Assembly (NCBI RefSeq): GCF_900107255.1
Contig: NZ_FNPH01000014.1
Span: 19,314-83,313 of the forward strand
Length of the DNA: 64,000 nucleotides
Reading direction: 5' to 3'
Source of the DNA: Micromonospora pattaloongensis
GTDB taxonomy: Bacteria; Actinomycetota; Actinomycetes; Mycobacteriales; Micromonosporaceae
Shown piece after piece: positions 25,216 to 34,150 of the stretch. Position numbers and translations under genes: made by a program. A model generated the notes under the pieces. That model saw nothing but the letters and a program-made list of their open reading frames with translations, did not search any database and had not been told where the DNA came from. Each line of letters begins with the position of its first letter. Position 1 is the first letter of the stretch.

Positions 25216-26265
25216 TCAGGTCGCGCCGCCCTGGCCGGTTCCGCCCTGGTCCGGCGGCGCGGCGGGCCGGGGGAACACCCGGGCAGCGGCGATCCGGCCC
25301 GCGATCCCGGAGTTCTCCAGCGCCTCGACAAGCCGCCGACGCAGGGCGCGACTGATCGCGAACTGCCCCTCGGCGGTGGTCTTCGCGACCGTACGGATCA
25401 CCGCGCCGTCGACCGTGAGCTGCTCGACGCCCAGCACCTCGGGATGCTCCACGAACTCCGACGCCAGCTCCGGGTCCTCCGCGACGCGCTCGGCGGCCTC
25501 CCGCATCACCCGCGTGGCCTCCTCGGTGCTCGCGAAGCCGATCGGCACGTCGACGATCACCATCGCCCAGCCCTGGCTCTTGTTCCCGACCCGGACGATC
25601 TCGCCGTTGCGGATGTACCAGAGCACCCCGCGACCGTCGCGCACGGTCGTGATCCGCAGCCCGACCGCCTCCACGACACCGGTCGCCTCGCCGAGGTCGA
25701 CGGTGTCACCCACGCCGTACTGGTCCTCCAGCAGCATGAAGAGCCCGGCGAGCAGGTCCTTCACCAGGCTCTGCGCGCCGAAGCCGAGCGCGACGCCGGC
25801 GATGCCGGCGCTGGCCAGCAGCGGCGCCAGGTCGAAGCCGAGCTCCTTGAGGATCATCAGCGCCGCGATCGAGAAGACGAACGCGGTGACCAGGCTGCGC
25901 AGCACCGACCCGATCGCCTCGGCCCGCTGCCGGCGCCGCTCGGGGTAGATCGCGGCCGGATCGGTCGTCGGCGCCGTGGGGATGCGCTCGCGCAGCGGCC
26001 TGAGGATGGTCGGCACCGAGGTCTGGGAGGTGGTGCGGACCAGCCGGGCGATCGTGCGATTGAGCAGGTACCGCGCCAGCATCGCGATCAGCAGGATCAT
26101 GATGATCCGCAGCGGCTTGATCAGCACCCAGAAGCTGCTCTCCGCGAACCACGACGACCTGGTCCAGTCCCAGACCAGGTTGCACAGCGTGTCGTCGAGG
26201 CAGCTAGGGCTGGGGGACGAGGACGGGTCCGACTCGGCGGCGAGGATCAGGTCTGCGGGGGTCAC
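25216..26265 (-). CDS. Mechanosensitive ion channel, MscS family
   Basis: About 349 residues. A hydrophobic helix near residues 45-66 (IKPLRIIMILLIAMLARYLL), a linker, a second helix near 120-140, and then the pore-lining TM3 with the MscS glycine/alanine pattern LLASAGIAGVALGFGAQSLVKDLLAG. After this comes the beta domain (GVGDTVDLGEATGVVEAVGLRIT) and the alpha/beta C-terminus. It releases solutes on hypo-osmotic shock. GTG 26265 is preferred: TACGAC lies 7 bases upstream and homologues begin like TPADLILAAE; an upstream start at 26307 is possible. The C-terminus ends in a Gly/Pro/Gln-rich tail. Confidence 0.9.
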   Translation of the reverse strand: MTPADLILAAESDPSSSPSPSCLDDTLCNLVWDWTRSSWFAESSFWVLIKPLRIIMILLIAMLARYLLNRTIARLVRTTSQTSVPTILRPLRERIPTAPTTDPAAIYPERRRQRAEAIGSVLRSLVTAFVFSIAALMILKELGFDLAPLLASAGIAGVALGFGAQSLVKDLLAGLFMLLEDQYGVGDTVDLGEATGVVEAVGLRITTVRDGRGVLWYIRNGEIVRVGNKSQGWAMVIVDVPIGFASTEEATRVMREAAERVAEDPELASEFVEHPEVLGVEQLTVDGAVIRTVAKTTAEGQFAISRALRRRLVEALENSGIAGRIAAARVFPRPAAPPDQGGTGQGGAT

Positions 26266-26554
26266 GGTGAATGTCGTACCGCACGAACCTGTGGCGCCTG
26301 CGCCCACCCCGCCACCGTCGGGAGGTCGTCACCCCGGAGCGCCGGCGCAATGGGACGGAACGGGCGATGTCGCCGGTCGGTCGGGAAGGTTCACCGGGAG
26401 AGCCCGGAATAGTACGTGCAATTGGGTCATCTATCGGGGACGATTGGCGGACGGACGCCGGTGCAGTGCCGGCGTCGGTCGCGGTCTGCGAAGCAGGCCG
26501 GGCGGCACAGGCTGTGACAGGAGCGGGCGAGATACGACCGAGAGGGTGAGCGCG

Positions 26555-27088
26555 ATGCCTGACATACGACCCACGGTGGGCTCCGGTTCGTTGGTGCTCA
26601 ACGCAACGTATGAGCCGCTGTGTGTCGTTTCAGTGCGTCGGGCCACGATTCTCGTGCTCTCCGCGAAGGCCGTCTGCGTAGCCGACGGCGACGGCGTCCT
26701 GCACAGCGCCCGGCACTCGCTGCCGGTGCCGTCGGTCGTGCGGCTGACCCGGTTCGTCCGGGTGCCGTACCGCACCCACATCGGCCTCTCGCGGCGGGCC
26801 ATCTTCGCCCGCGACGGGTGGCGCTGCGCCTACTGCCGCGGCCCGGCCGAGACGATCGACCACGTCTTCCCGCGCAGCCGCGGCGGGCGGCACGCCTGGG
26901 ACAACGTCGTGGCCGCCTGCGCGAAATGCAACCACAGTAAGGGCGACAAGACCCCGGGCGAGCTCGGCTGGCGGCTGCACGCGGCCCCGACCGCGCCCAA
27001 GGGCATCGCCTGGCGGGTGCTGGGACACCGCCCGCCGGATCCGCGCTGGGCGGACTGGTTGGACCTGCGCGACGTCGAGGCGGCCTGA
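26555..27088 (+). CDS. HNH endonuclease
   Basis: A 177-residue protein with a canonical HNH nuclease: RRAIFARDGWRCAYCRGPAETIDHVFPRSRGG and DNVVAACAKCNHSKGDKTP (each conserved pair of Cys, the catalytic DH and the Asn/His are visible). The N-terminal 90 residues (SGSLVLNATYEPLCVVSVRRA and FVRVPYRTHIGLSRR) are typical of the widely conserved actinobacterial HNH protein rather than a homing enzyme. ATG 26555 has GAGAGGG 8 bases upstream. Its cellular target is unknown. Convergent with the sortase gene 35 bases away. Confidence 0.92.
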   Translation: MPDIRPTVGSGSLVLNATYEPLCVVSVRRATILVLSAKAVCVADGDGVLHSARHSLPVPSVVRLTRFVRVPYRTHIGLSRRAIFARDGWRCAYCRGPAETIDHVFPRSRGGRHAWDNVVAACAKCNHSKGDKTPGELGWRLHAAPTAPKGIAWRVLGHRPPDPRWADWLDLRDVEAA

Positions 27089-27123
27089 CCACCGGCGGGT
27101 GGGGCGGAGCCCGCGCGACCCGG

Positions 27124-28251
27124 TCAGCGGTCGCGGGCGGTGGAGACCAGTGACGCGAACACGATCACGTTGTCCGCGTACCCGGTCTCCCCGCCGACCC
27201 ACTGCCCACCGCAGGTGATCAGCCGCAGGTTGGCCGCGCTGAAGTCGCCGTAGACGCGGTCGTTGGGCAGGGCGCGCTTGTTGAACCGTTCCACCGATTC
27301 GACCCGGAACACCGCCCGCGACCGGTCCTGCCGGTTGACCTCGATCCTCGCCCCCGGCTGGAGCCGGCGCAGGTTGTAGAAGACAGAGGGTCCGTCCCGG
27401 CTGTCCACGTGCCCCAGGATCACCGAGGGGCCCATCTCGCCCGGGGTCGGGCTCTGGTTGAACCAGGCCGCCTCGTGGTGCCGCTCCAGCGCCGGCACCT
27501 CGATCGCGCCGTCCGGGGTGAGCCCGACGCTGTGCACGGGGGCACGCAGCTCGAGGTCCGGGATCGCGATGGTGGTCGGCTGGCTCGGCTGCAGCGCCGC
27601 GACCTTGCGCGGCGGCTGCCGGTAGCCCCCGCTGAGGAAGTTGGTGTTCGACCCGGTGAGGTGCTGCAGGCCCAGCCCGGTGGCGAAGACCCCGACCAGG
27701 ACGATCAGCACCGCGAACGGGCCGACCGGGATCCGCCGGAAGCGCGCCGGCACGGCGGTGGCCACCGGCCGCCGCGGCTCGTCGGGCGGGCGGCCGCCGG
27801 GCCGCACGGTGGCCCTCGCGCGCGCCACCACGGCGGCGCAGCCGCGCGCCGTCACGCCCTCGGAGATCACGGTCCGCTCCCGGCCACCCGTCGGTCCCGG
27901 CCGGGCGTGGCGGGGGGAGCGGGCGCCGAGCGCGTGCCCGAGCAGGCCGCGGCGCGCCCGTTCCTTGCGGGCCCGCCGGCGTACGGCGCGGTGCCGGGCC
28001 GCCGGCGGAACGGGGCCGGTCGGGGTGCCGTACGTCCGGGTGGGGGCCGCCGGCACGTGCGCGGTGGTGCCGGCGAGCGCGGCCTGGTTGGCCGCCGCCA
28101 CCAGCCAGTGCCGGGCCGCGGGCTCCGCCCCGGAGACGTCGGTCGTGCGCTCGGCGTCGTCCGGCTCGGGCTCGGGCGCCGGCGGGTCGGGCTCCGCCAT
28201 CCGCGCCCACCACGGCGGCGCCGGCCGCTCAGGCGGCTCCGATCCCGCCAT
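27124..28251 (-). CDS. Class F sortase
   Basis: A 375-residue class F sortase. About 170 cytoplasmic, Arg/Pro-rich residues precede a membrane helix (GPFAVLIVLVGVFATGLGL, about 177-195). The catalytic domain has the His in VILGHVDS (about residue 279) and the Cys in LRLITCGG (about 346), with Arg further toward the C-terminus. Sortases cleave a sorting signal and attach proteins to the cell wall. The long cytoplasmic N-terminus is unusual for sortases. The gene immediately downstream of its promoter side, 6 bases upstream in transcription, encodes a secreted protein with a C-terminal helix and Arg tail that is a plausible substrate. Confidence 0.88.
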   Translation of the reverse strand: MAGSEPPERPAPPWWARMAEPDPPAPEPEPDDAERTTDVSGAEPAARHWLVAAANQAALAGTTAHVPAAPTRTYGTPTGPVPPAARHRAVRRRARKERARRGLLGHALGARSPRHARPGPTGGRERTVISEGVTARGCAAVVARARATVRPGGRPPDEPRRPVATAVPARFRRIPVGPFAVLIVLVGVFATGLGLQHLTGSNTNFLSGGYRQPPRKVAALQPSQPTTIAIPDLELRAPVHSVGLTPDGAIEVPALERHHEAAWFNQSPTPGEMGPSVILGHVDSRDGPSVFYNLRRLQPGARIEVNRQDRSRAVFRVESVERFNKRALPNDRVYGDFSAANLRLITCGGQWVGGETGYADNVIVFASLVSTARDR

Positions 28252-28257
28252 CGGCGC

Positions 28258-28836
28258 TTACCTCACCCGCCCGGGCGACCGGCGCGGCACCGCGGTCTCG
28301 GGACGCCGCCGGAGCAGCGCGAACAGGCCGAGCGCGATGCCGACCCCGATCGTGGTGAGGCCGCCGGTCAGGACGAGGCGATCGCTGCCGTCCTCGTCGG
28401 CCGTGCCGCCGCCGCCGGTGTTCGGGCCCTGCGGCGGCGGACTCATGGTCGGCGCCGGCGTCTGGGCGGGCGTCAGGTTGGTGACGGTCAGCGTGGTGTC
28501 GGCGGTGCGGTTGTTCTGGCACTGCAGGTGCACGTTGTAACGCCCCGGCCGTTTGCTCGACGGAACGGTGACGTTGCCGGTGACCATGCCGTCCCGCGGC
28601 ATCAGCACGACCCGACCGAACGCGTCGGAGGTCGCCGTCGCGGTGACGGTGTTGCCGTCGCCGCAACTGCCGCTCAGGGCGACCCGGCTGCCGGCGCGCG
28701 CCGGGTTCGGCGTGACCTGGATGAACGTATCCTGTGCGCGGGCCGGGGCGGCGCCGAGCAGCACCGCCATGCCGGTCAGTAGAACGGCCACGATGCTGGC
28801 GAAGGCGGCCCGACCCGTTGATCCGAGTCCCCGCAT
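28258..28836 (-). CDS. Secreted C-terminally anchored protein, candidate sortase substrate
   Basis: A 192-residue protein with a signal peptide (residues 1-34, cut after APARA), an Ig-like beta domain containing a Cys pair (SCGDGN and LQCQNN), a Pro/Thr-rich stalk, and at the end PNTGGGG (138-144), a hydrophobic helix (about 156-175) and an RRR tail. This is the layout of a sortase substrate, though the signal is not LPxTG. It is transcribed just before the class F sortase with a 6-base gap, so a dedicated enzyme-substrate pair is likely. Function of the beta domain is unknown. Confidence 0.85.
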   Translation of the reverse strand: MRGLGSTGRAAFASIVAVLLTGMAVLLGAAPARAQDTFIQVTPNPARAGSRVALSGSCGDGNTVTATATSDAFGRVVLMPRDGMVTGNVTVPSSKRPGRYNVHLQCQNNRTADTTLTVTNLTPAQTPAPTMSPPPQGPNTGGGGTADEDGSDRLVLTGGLTTIGVGIALGLFALLRRRPETAVPRRSPGRVR

Positions 28837-28940
28837 GATTCCCCTCCCCGGTGGAACAGGACCGGTGGGTGTGTCAACAGAGACACTTTCCCACTGAGGG
28901 AAGGGGTAAAGATAAAAATCAGAAAAGCCGGTAACGCTAT
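28837..28940. other. A-rich intergenic stretch
   Basis: Between kynU and the secreted protein gene. The plus strand has AAGGGGTAAAGATAAAAATC followed by AGAAAAGCC, much lower in GC than its surroundings. On the minus strand this is T-rich and lies downstream of nothing but upstream of the secreted-protein operon, so it may be an UP-like promoter element. No gene is present. Confidence 0.5.
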
Positions 28941-30197
28941 TTACGTGACCCTTGAGCGTTCCGCCGGAAATGCCTTATAAGAACCAGATTCCACGATCTC
29001 CCGCAGCCGCTCGAATCCGAGGCACACCTCGGCGAAGCTCGTGTACAGCGGGGCGAATCCGAGGCGCAGCCGGTCCGGCGTGCGGAAGTCGGGAATCACG
29101 TTCGCCGCGCGCAGCGCCTGACTGATCTGCCACGCCTGCGGATGGTGCAGCGTCACGTGCGCCCCGCGGCGGGCGTCGTCGCGCGGCGAGGCGAGGGCGA
29201 AGCCGTGCGGCGCGAGCCACGCGTCGAACAGCTCGATGGCGTACGCGCCGAGGGCGCGCCCCTTGGCCGCGATCGCGTCGATGCCGGCCTCCGCGGTGAT
29301 CCGCGCCCCCTCCAGCGCCGCGTACCCGCCGAGCACGGGCGGCGTGCCGACCAGGAACCGTTCCACCGACTCCACCGGGTCGTACCCGCCGGCCATGTCG
29401 AACTGCCCGCGCTGGCCGAACCACCCCCAGATCGGCTGCCGCAGCGTGCTCTGCAGCTCCGCGCGCACGTACAGGAACGCGGGGGCGCCCGGCCCGCCGT
29501 TGAGGTGCTTGTAGGTGCAGCCGACGGCGAGGTCGACGCCGGCGGACCGCAGCGGCACCGGGACCGAGCCGGCGGAGTGGCACAGGTCCCACAACGCCAG
29601 CGCCCCCACCGCGTGCGCCGCCGCGGTGATGCCCGGCAGGTCCGCCACCGCGCCCGAGCGGTACGCCACGTGCGAGAGCGACACCAGCGCGACGTCGCTG
29701 TCCAGCGCCGCGATTACCTCCCGCGCGGACACCCCCGCGTCGAGATCGCTGCGGACCACCCGCAGTTCCATCCCGCGGGCCGCCGCCAGCCCCTGCAGGA
29801 TGTACTGGTCGGTGGGGAAGTTGTCGTCGTCGGTGACGATCACGCGGCGCCCCGGCCGGGCGTCGCACGCCGCGGCCGCGAGCTTGTAGAGGTTGACGCT
29901 GGTGGAGTCGGAGAGCACCACCTCGCCGGGGAGCGCCTCCAGCACCCCGCCGGCGAGCACGTCGCCGACCTCGCGCGCCAGGCTCATCCAGCGGTCCCAG
30001 CCGCGGATCAGCTCCGCGCCCCACTCCCGGTCGACGACCTCGCGCAGCCGGTCACGGGTCGCCTTCGGCAGCCGCCCCAGCGAGTTGCCGTCCAGGTAGA
30101 CGACGTCGGGATCGGTGATCACGAAGCGCTCCCGGAACGCCGCGAGCGGGTCGGCGGCGTCCAGCCCGCGGGCACGAACGAGAAGATGATCGGTCAC
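28941..30197 (-). CDS. kynU: Kynureninase
   Basis: A 418-residue PLP enzyme of fold type I. DPDVVYLDGNSLGRLPKATRDRL is the kynureninase N-terminal signature (read in parts), LSHVAYRSGAVADLPGI and LWDLCHSAGSVPVPL give cofactor contacts, and the lysine is in VGCTYKHLNGGPGAPAF (about residue 228). It cleaves kynurenine to anthranilate and alanine in tryptophan breakdown. No tryptophan dioxygenase or formamidase is next to it. GTG 30197 is supported by TACGGT 7 bases upstream. Confidence 0.93.
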   Translation of the reverse strand: MTDHLLVRARGLDAADPLAAFRERFVITDPDVVYLDGNSLGRLPKATRDRLREVVDREWGAELIRGWDRWMSLAREVGDVLAGGVLEALPGEVVLSDSTSVNLYKLAAAACDARPGRRVIVTDDDNFPTDQYILQGLAAARGMELRVVRSDLDAGVSAREVIAALDSDVALVSLSHVAYRSGAVADLPGITAAAHAVGALALWDLCHSAGSVPVPLRSAGVDLAVGCTYKHLNGGPGAPAFLYVRAELQSTLRQPIWGWFGQRGQFDMAGGYDPVESVERFLVGTPPVLGGYAALEGARITAEAGIDAIAAKGRALGAYAIELFDAWLAPHGFALASPRDDARRGAHVTLHHPQAWQISQALRAANVIPDFRTPDRLRLGFAPLYTSFAEVCLGFERLREIVESGSYKAFPAERSRVT

Positions 30198-30204
30198 CCG
30201 CGAC

Positions 30205-30210
30205 ACCGTA
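30205..30210 (-). promoter_or_regulatory. Leaderless-type -10 box of kynU (TACGGT)
   Basis: TACGGT on the minus strand, a 7-base spacer, then GTG 30197. No ribosome site is present. The rest of the 330-base divergent gap to 30527 shows no gene; it has a small hairpin (CCACC/GGTGG) near 30392-30412 on the plus strand. Confidence 0.5.
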
Positions 30211-30526
30211 GCGGCTGCCGGTCCCGGCCGGTACGACCGGCGCCGCCGACCACTCCGGCGGGCGATCCGCGCCGGGTGCCCCCGGGTGGCGCTGTTCGGC
30301 CCTCGCGGGTCGTGCCGCGCCGCTAGGCTGAGGCACCGGGGCCGGCCGGTCAACCCGCCCGCGGCCCGTCGCGCAGCTCGCGGAGGTGTGTGACACCACC
30401 CCGAGATCAGGTGGTTCATGTCCTCCGCTACCGTGAAGGGTGTCTGAGTCTGGGTAGATCGGCGGTGCGGCCTTTCCGCCCTCGCCGGACGCCCTGGTCC
30501 CTATCTGACGCCTGGGGGCGTTGAGG

Positions 30527-30841
30527 TTGTCTGTTACCAACACGCTGCTCTACTTCGTGGGCATACCGGTCCTGATCGTGCTCGTGATCGGCGGCCTGGT
30601 CATGCTCACCAGCCGCAGCGGTCACGCCGGCGGCGGCGACAAGCGCTACCGGCCCGGCCGCCCGTTCGACTTCACCCCTGTCTGGTTCCTCTCCTCGCCG
30701 GAGCAGGTGGCCCAGCCGGAGACGCTCGGCCGCAAGGTGCTTCCGGGCGGGGTTCCCGCGCCCGCGGTGCGGGCCGGCGGCGAGACCGATGCCGCGCGTA
30801 CGCGGGCCGGTGTGACGGGAGGCGCAAGTGACCGTTGGTGA
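30527..30841 (+). CDS. Small single-pass membrane protein
   Basis: A 104-residue protein with one N-terminal membrane helix (TNTLLYFVGIPVLIVLVIGGLVML), then a basic loop (GGGDKRYRPGRPFDFTPVWFLSSP) and a hydrophilic C-terminus. I know no function. TTG 30527 (SVTNTL) or TTG 30521 (RLSVTNTL) could be the start; both are weak. The stop overlaps the DUF5130 gene by 14 bases, so the two are likely co-translated and probably act together at the membrane. Confidence 0.7.
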   Translation: MSVTNTLLYFVGIPVLIVLVIGGLVMLTSRSGHAGGGDKRYRPGRPFDFTPVWFLSSPEQVAQPETLGRKVLPGGVPAPAVRAGGETDAARTRAGVTGGASDRW

Positions 30842-31244
30842 GATCGGCCAGAAGGAACACCGGCCGTCCAGTCACCCCGAGGTGCTCGACGGGCCGTTCT
30901 CGACCCGGCAGCTGCTCCGCCTCGACGAGGCGCTGCGGATCGCCGACGAGTCGACGGGGCTGCGGTTCAGCGTCTACGTCGGCCCGCTGGACGAGCCGGT
31001 GCGCGCGCACGCCGAGAAGCTGCACGCCGAGCTCGTCGACGCCGACAAGGCGGTGCTGGTCGCGGTCTCGCCGAACCAGCGGGTTCTGGAGGTCGTGACC
31101 GGCGCCGAGGCGCGCCGGCGCATCACCGACCGCGACGCGAAGCTGGCCGCCCTGTCCATGGTGGCCGCGTTCACGAACGGCGACCTGGCCGGCGGCATCA
31201 TCAGCGGCCTGGACCAACTCTCCACCCACGCCGGCCGCGCCTGA
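30828..31244 (+). CDS. DUF5130 family protein
   Basis: A 138-residue protein matching the actinobacterial DUF5130 family, related in fold to TPM domains: GPFSTRQLLRLDEALRIADESTGLRFSVYVG (read in parts), then AEKLHAELVDADKAVLVAVSPNQRVLEVVTG and a C-terminal helix AALSMVAAFTNGDLAGGIISGLDQL. GTG 30828 lies inside the previous gene. No catalytic residues are known for the family. Pairing with a small membrane protein suggests a membrane-associated role. A strong terminator hairpin follows. Confidence 0.85.
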   Translation: MTVGEIGQKEHRPSSHPEVLDGPFSTRQLLRLDEALRIADESTGLRFSVYVGPLDEPVRAHAEKLHAELVDADKAVLVAVSPNQRVLEVVTGAEARRRITDRDAKLAALSMVAAFTNGDLAGGIISGLDQLSTHAGRA

Positions 31245-31259
31245 GCTCCGATGCTCCAC

Positions 31260-31327
31260 CCGCGTGATCAGGGACCAGCTCCCGCGCGTCGCCGGCGCGC
31301 CGCGCGCAGAAGTTCCTGATTACGCGG
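31260..31327. repeat. REP-like imperfect inverted repeat
   Basis: CCGCGTGATCAGGGA at 31260-31274 pairs with TTCCTGATTACGCGG at 31313-31327 (13 of 15 positions). It lies in the convergent gap between the DUF5130 and pepN genes, just before a separate perfect hairpin, and is analogous in placement to the palindrome at 14864-14942. Confidence 0.65.
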
Positions 31328-31354
31328 ATCTGATGTTCGACTGGTTCCGCAACG

Positions 31355-31392
31355 ACGAGGGCCTGTTCACCGCACGGTGAACAGGCCCTCGT
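31355..31392. terminator. Bidirectional terminator hairpin (17-bp perfect stem)
   Basis: Arms 31355-31371 (ACGAGGGCCTGTTCACC) and 31376-31392 are perfect complements around the loop GCAC. It lies between the convergent DUF5130 and pepN stops, 11 bases from the latter. There is no long T-tract on either strand, as is common for actinobacterial terminators. Confidence 0.85.
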
Positions 31393-31402
31393 GCAACAGC
31401 CG

Positions 31403-33961
31403 TCAGCTGTCCGAGCCGGCGTCCTTCGCCCGGGCCTTCAGTGCGCGCAGCACGCCGTCCTTGCCCTCCGCGACCAGCCGGCGCAGCGCCGCGGGGCGCC
31501 CCTCCTGGCCCAGCCAGGCGTCGGTCGCGACCACGGTGTCGTCGTTCACCTGGTACGCCGGGTAGCCCAGCACCACGAACTCCTGCGCCGGCTCGCTGTC
31601 CCGGGTCGCCCAGATCCGGCTGACCTCGGCGAAGAACCGCCCCGCGTACGGCGCGGTCAGCTCCACCTGGGTCGGGTGCTGGAAGCCCTGCAACAGCGAC
31701 CGGTGCCGCCAGTTCGGCAGCGCCTCGTCGCCGGTGAGCTGCCGCCAGACCTCCGCCTTCGCCTCCGGTGTCGGCACCAGCGCCCGCGCCAGCGCCGCCT
31801 CCCGCTCGCCGCTGGCCGTCCGGTCCCGGGCCAGCTCGGCGTCGATCTCCGCCGCGTCCGCCGCGCCCTTGGCCACCAGCGACTGCAGCACCGACCAGCG
31901 CAGCTCGGTGTCGACGGTCAGGCCGTTCGGCACCTCCGCGCCGTCGAGCCAGCCCCGCAGCGTGGCCAGGTCCTCGTCGCCGCGCGCCGCCGAGACGTAC
32001 GCCCGGGCCCAGGCGAGCTGGAAGCCGCTGCCCGGCTCGGCGGCCTGCATCGCGGTCCGGGCGGTCCGGGCCAGCTCCGCCCAGCCGGTCGGCGCCCAGT
32101 CGGGATCGGCGTAGAAGGCCAGCGTGGTGGAGGCCTGGCGCAGCGTGGCGGTCACCAGGTTGATGTCCTGCTTGGTCGGCAGGCCGGCGAGCACCAGGGC
32201 GAGGTAGTCCCGCGCGGCCAGCTCCGCGTCCCGCACCATGTCCCAGGCCGCCGCCCAGCACAGCGCCCGGGCCAGCGACGACTCGAAGCCGCCGATGTGC
32301 TGGACCACCGTCGCCATCGACCCCTCGTCCAGGCGGAGCTTGGCGTAGGTCAGGTCGTCGTCGTTGAGCAGCAGGACGTCCGGGGCGCGCACCCCGGCCA
32401 ACTGCGGGATCTCGGTGGCGTCGCCGGTCACGTCGATTTCGAGGCGGTCACGCCGCTTGAGCGCGCCGTCCACCAGGTCGTACAGGCCCACGCCGATCCG
32501 GTGGGTGCGCAGCGTCGGGTAGCTCGCAGGCGCCTCCTGGCGGACCACCACCCGCTCGTAGCTGCCGTCCGCGCCGATCGACACCTCGGGACGCAGCGTG
32601 TTGACCTGGGCGGTCTCCAGCCACTGCGCCGCGAACTTGCGCAGCTCGCGCCCGGACGCCGCCTCCAGCTCCGACAGCAGGTCGTCGAAGGTGGCGTTGC
32701 CCCACGCGTGCTTGGCGAAGTAGCTGCGCAGCCCCGCCACGAACGGGTCCATCCCCACGTACGCGACGAGCTGCTTGAGCACGCTGGCGCCCTTGGCGTA
32801 CGTGATGCCGTCGAAGTTGACCTCCACCGCCTCCAGGTCCGGCATCTCGCAGTAGACCGGGTGGGTGGAGGAGAGCTGGTCCTGGCGGTATCCCCAGTTC
32901 TTGCGGACCGAGAGGAACGTCGTCCACGCGTCCTTGAACCGCGTCGCGTTGGTGTTGCACCAGTGGCTGGCCCATTCCGCGAACGACTCGTTCAGCCACA
33001 GGTCGTTCCACCAGCGCATCGTGACCAGGTCGCCGAACCACATGTGCGCGAGCTCGTGCAGGATCGTGTTCGCCCGCTGCTCGTACTCGAAGTCCGTGAC
33101 CTGCGACCGGAAGATGTAGTGCGACTCGGCGTGGGTGACGCAGCCGAAGTTCTCCATCGCGCCGGCGTTGAAGTCCGGCACCCAGAGCTGGTCGTACTTG
33201 GGCAGCGGGTAGCGGACGCCGAACTGCTCGTGGAAGAAGTCGAAGCCCTGCTTCGTGATCAGGAAGAGGTCGTCGGCGTCGAGGTGCTGCGCCATCGAGG
33301 CGCGGCAGAAGACGCCGAGGTCGATCCCGTCGTGGCTGTCCCGCACCTCGTGGTACGGCCCCGCGCAGAGCGCGGTGATGTAGGTGCTCATCCGCTCGGA
33401 GCGAGCGAAGTGGACGGTCTTCGTCTCCTCGTCGTGCGTCTCCTCGCGCTCCACCGGCATGTTGGAGACGACGCGCCAGTGCGCCGGCACGGTGGCGTGC
33501 CAGGTGTAGACGCTCTTGAGGTCGGGCTGGTCGAAGGCGGCGAAGACGCGCTGCGCGTCGGCCGTCTCGAACTGGCTGTACAGGTAGGTCTCGCCGTCGA
33601 CCGGGTCGACGCTGCGGTGCAGGCCCTGGCCGCTGTTGGAGTAGAGGAAGTCGCCGTCCACGACCAGCGTGTTCTCGGCGGCGAGCCCGGTCAGAGTGAG
33701 CCCGCGCTCCGCCGACCACTCGCTGATGTCGACCGGCGCGCCGTTGAGGGTCGCCGACCGGACACTCTCCGCGGCGACCTCGATGAAGGTGCTCGCGCCC
33801 GGCTCGCTGCAACGGAAGCTGACCTCGGTGACGGATCGGAACGTCCGGGTGGCCGCGCTGCCCCCGGTGGACAGGTCCAGGCGGATGTCATATCCGGTCA
33901 CATCGAGCAGGCGGGCTCGCTCCGCCGCCTCGACCTGCGTCAGGTTGCGCACTCCGGCCAC
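31403..33961 (-). CDS. pepN: Aminopeptidase N (M1 family)
   Basis: An 852-residue M1 metallopeptidase. The exopeptidase motif is GAMENFG (about residue 267), and the zinc motif is HELAHMWFG (about 301) followed by the third ligand in NESFAEW. The second half is the helical ERAP1-like C-terminal domain. It removes N-terminal amino acids from peptides in the cytoplasm. GTG 33961 has GGAG 8 bases upstream. Length is normal for the actinobacterial enzyme. Confidence 0.95.
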   Translation of the reverse strand: MAGVRNLTQVEAAERARLLDVTGYDIRLDLSTGGSAATRTFRSVTEVSFRCSEPGASTFIEVAAESVRSATLNGAPVDISEWSAERGLTLTGLAAENTLVVDGDFLYSNSGQGLHRSVDPVDGETYLYSQFETADAQRVFAAFDQPDLKSVYTWHATVPAHWRVVSNMPVEREETHDEETKTVHFARSERMSTYITALCAGPYHEVRDSHDGIDLGVFCRASMAQHLDADDLFLITKQGFDFFHEQFGVRYPLPKYDQLWVPDFNAGAMENFGCVTHAESHYIFRSQVTDFEYEQRANTILHELAHMWFGDLVTMRWWNDLWLNESFAEWASHWCNTNATRFKDAWTTFLSVRKNWGYRQDQLSSTHPVYCEMPDLEAVEVNFDGITYAKGASVLKQLVAYVGMDPFVAGLRSYFAKHAWGNATFDDLLSELEAASGRELRKFAAQWLETAQVNTLRPEVSIGADGSYERVVVRQEAPASYPTLRTHRIGVGLYDLVDGALKRRDRLEIDVTGDATEIPQLAGVRAPDVLLLNDDDLTYAKLRLDEGSMATVVQHIGGFESSLARALCWAAAWDMVRDAELAARDYLALVLAGLPTKQDINLVTATLRQASTTLAFYADPDWAPTGWAELARTARTAMQAAEPGSGFQLAWARAYVSAARGDEDLATLRGWLDGAEVPNGLTVDTELRWSVLQSLVAKGAADAAEIDAELARDRTASGEREAALARALVPTPEAKAEVWRQLTGDEALPNWRHRSLLQGFQHPTQVELTAPYAGRFFAEVSRIWATRDSEPAQEFVVLGYPAYQVNDDTVVATDAWLGQEGRPAALRRLVAEGKDGVLRALKARAKDAGSDS

Positions 33962-34150
33962 GTGTGTGTCTCCATCCGAATCGACGCGCCGTCCCCGTCG
34001 ACGCCGCGGAAGCCCATATCAAGGGACTCTCGGGCACAAGTCTTCCATGTCACCGGAGATCGGCGGGGGCACCCCGGCTCACCCGGTAGGCGGCGATCGT
34101 CTGGGGGTATAACTCAGGTTCACGTACCGAAATGGCGAAAGGAACCGGCG

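Noticed and set aside
31391..34150. Long plus-strand frame running antisense to pepN into the nitroreductase-like gene
   Set aside because: Residues before 34151 are compositional shadow of pepN; the family homology starts exactly at GTG 34151.
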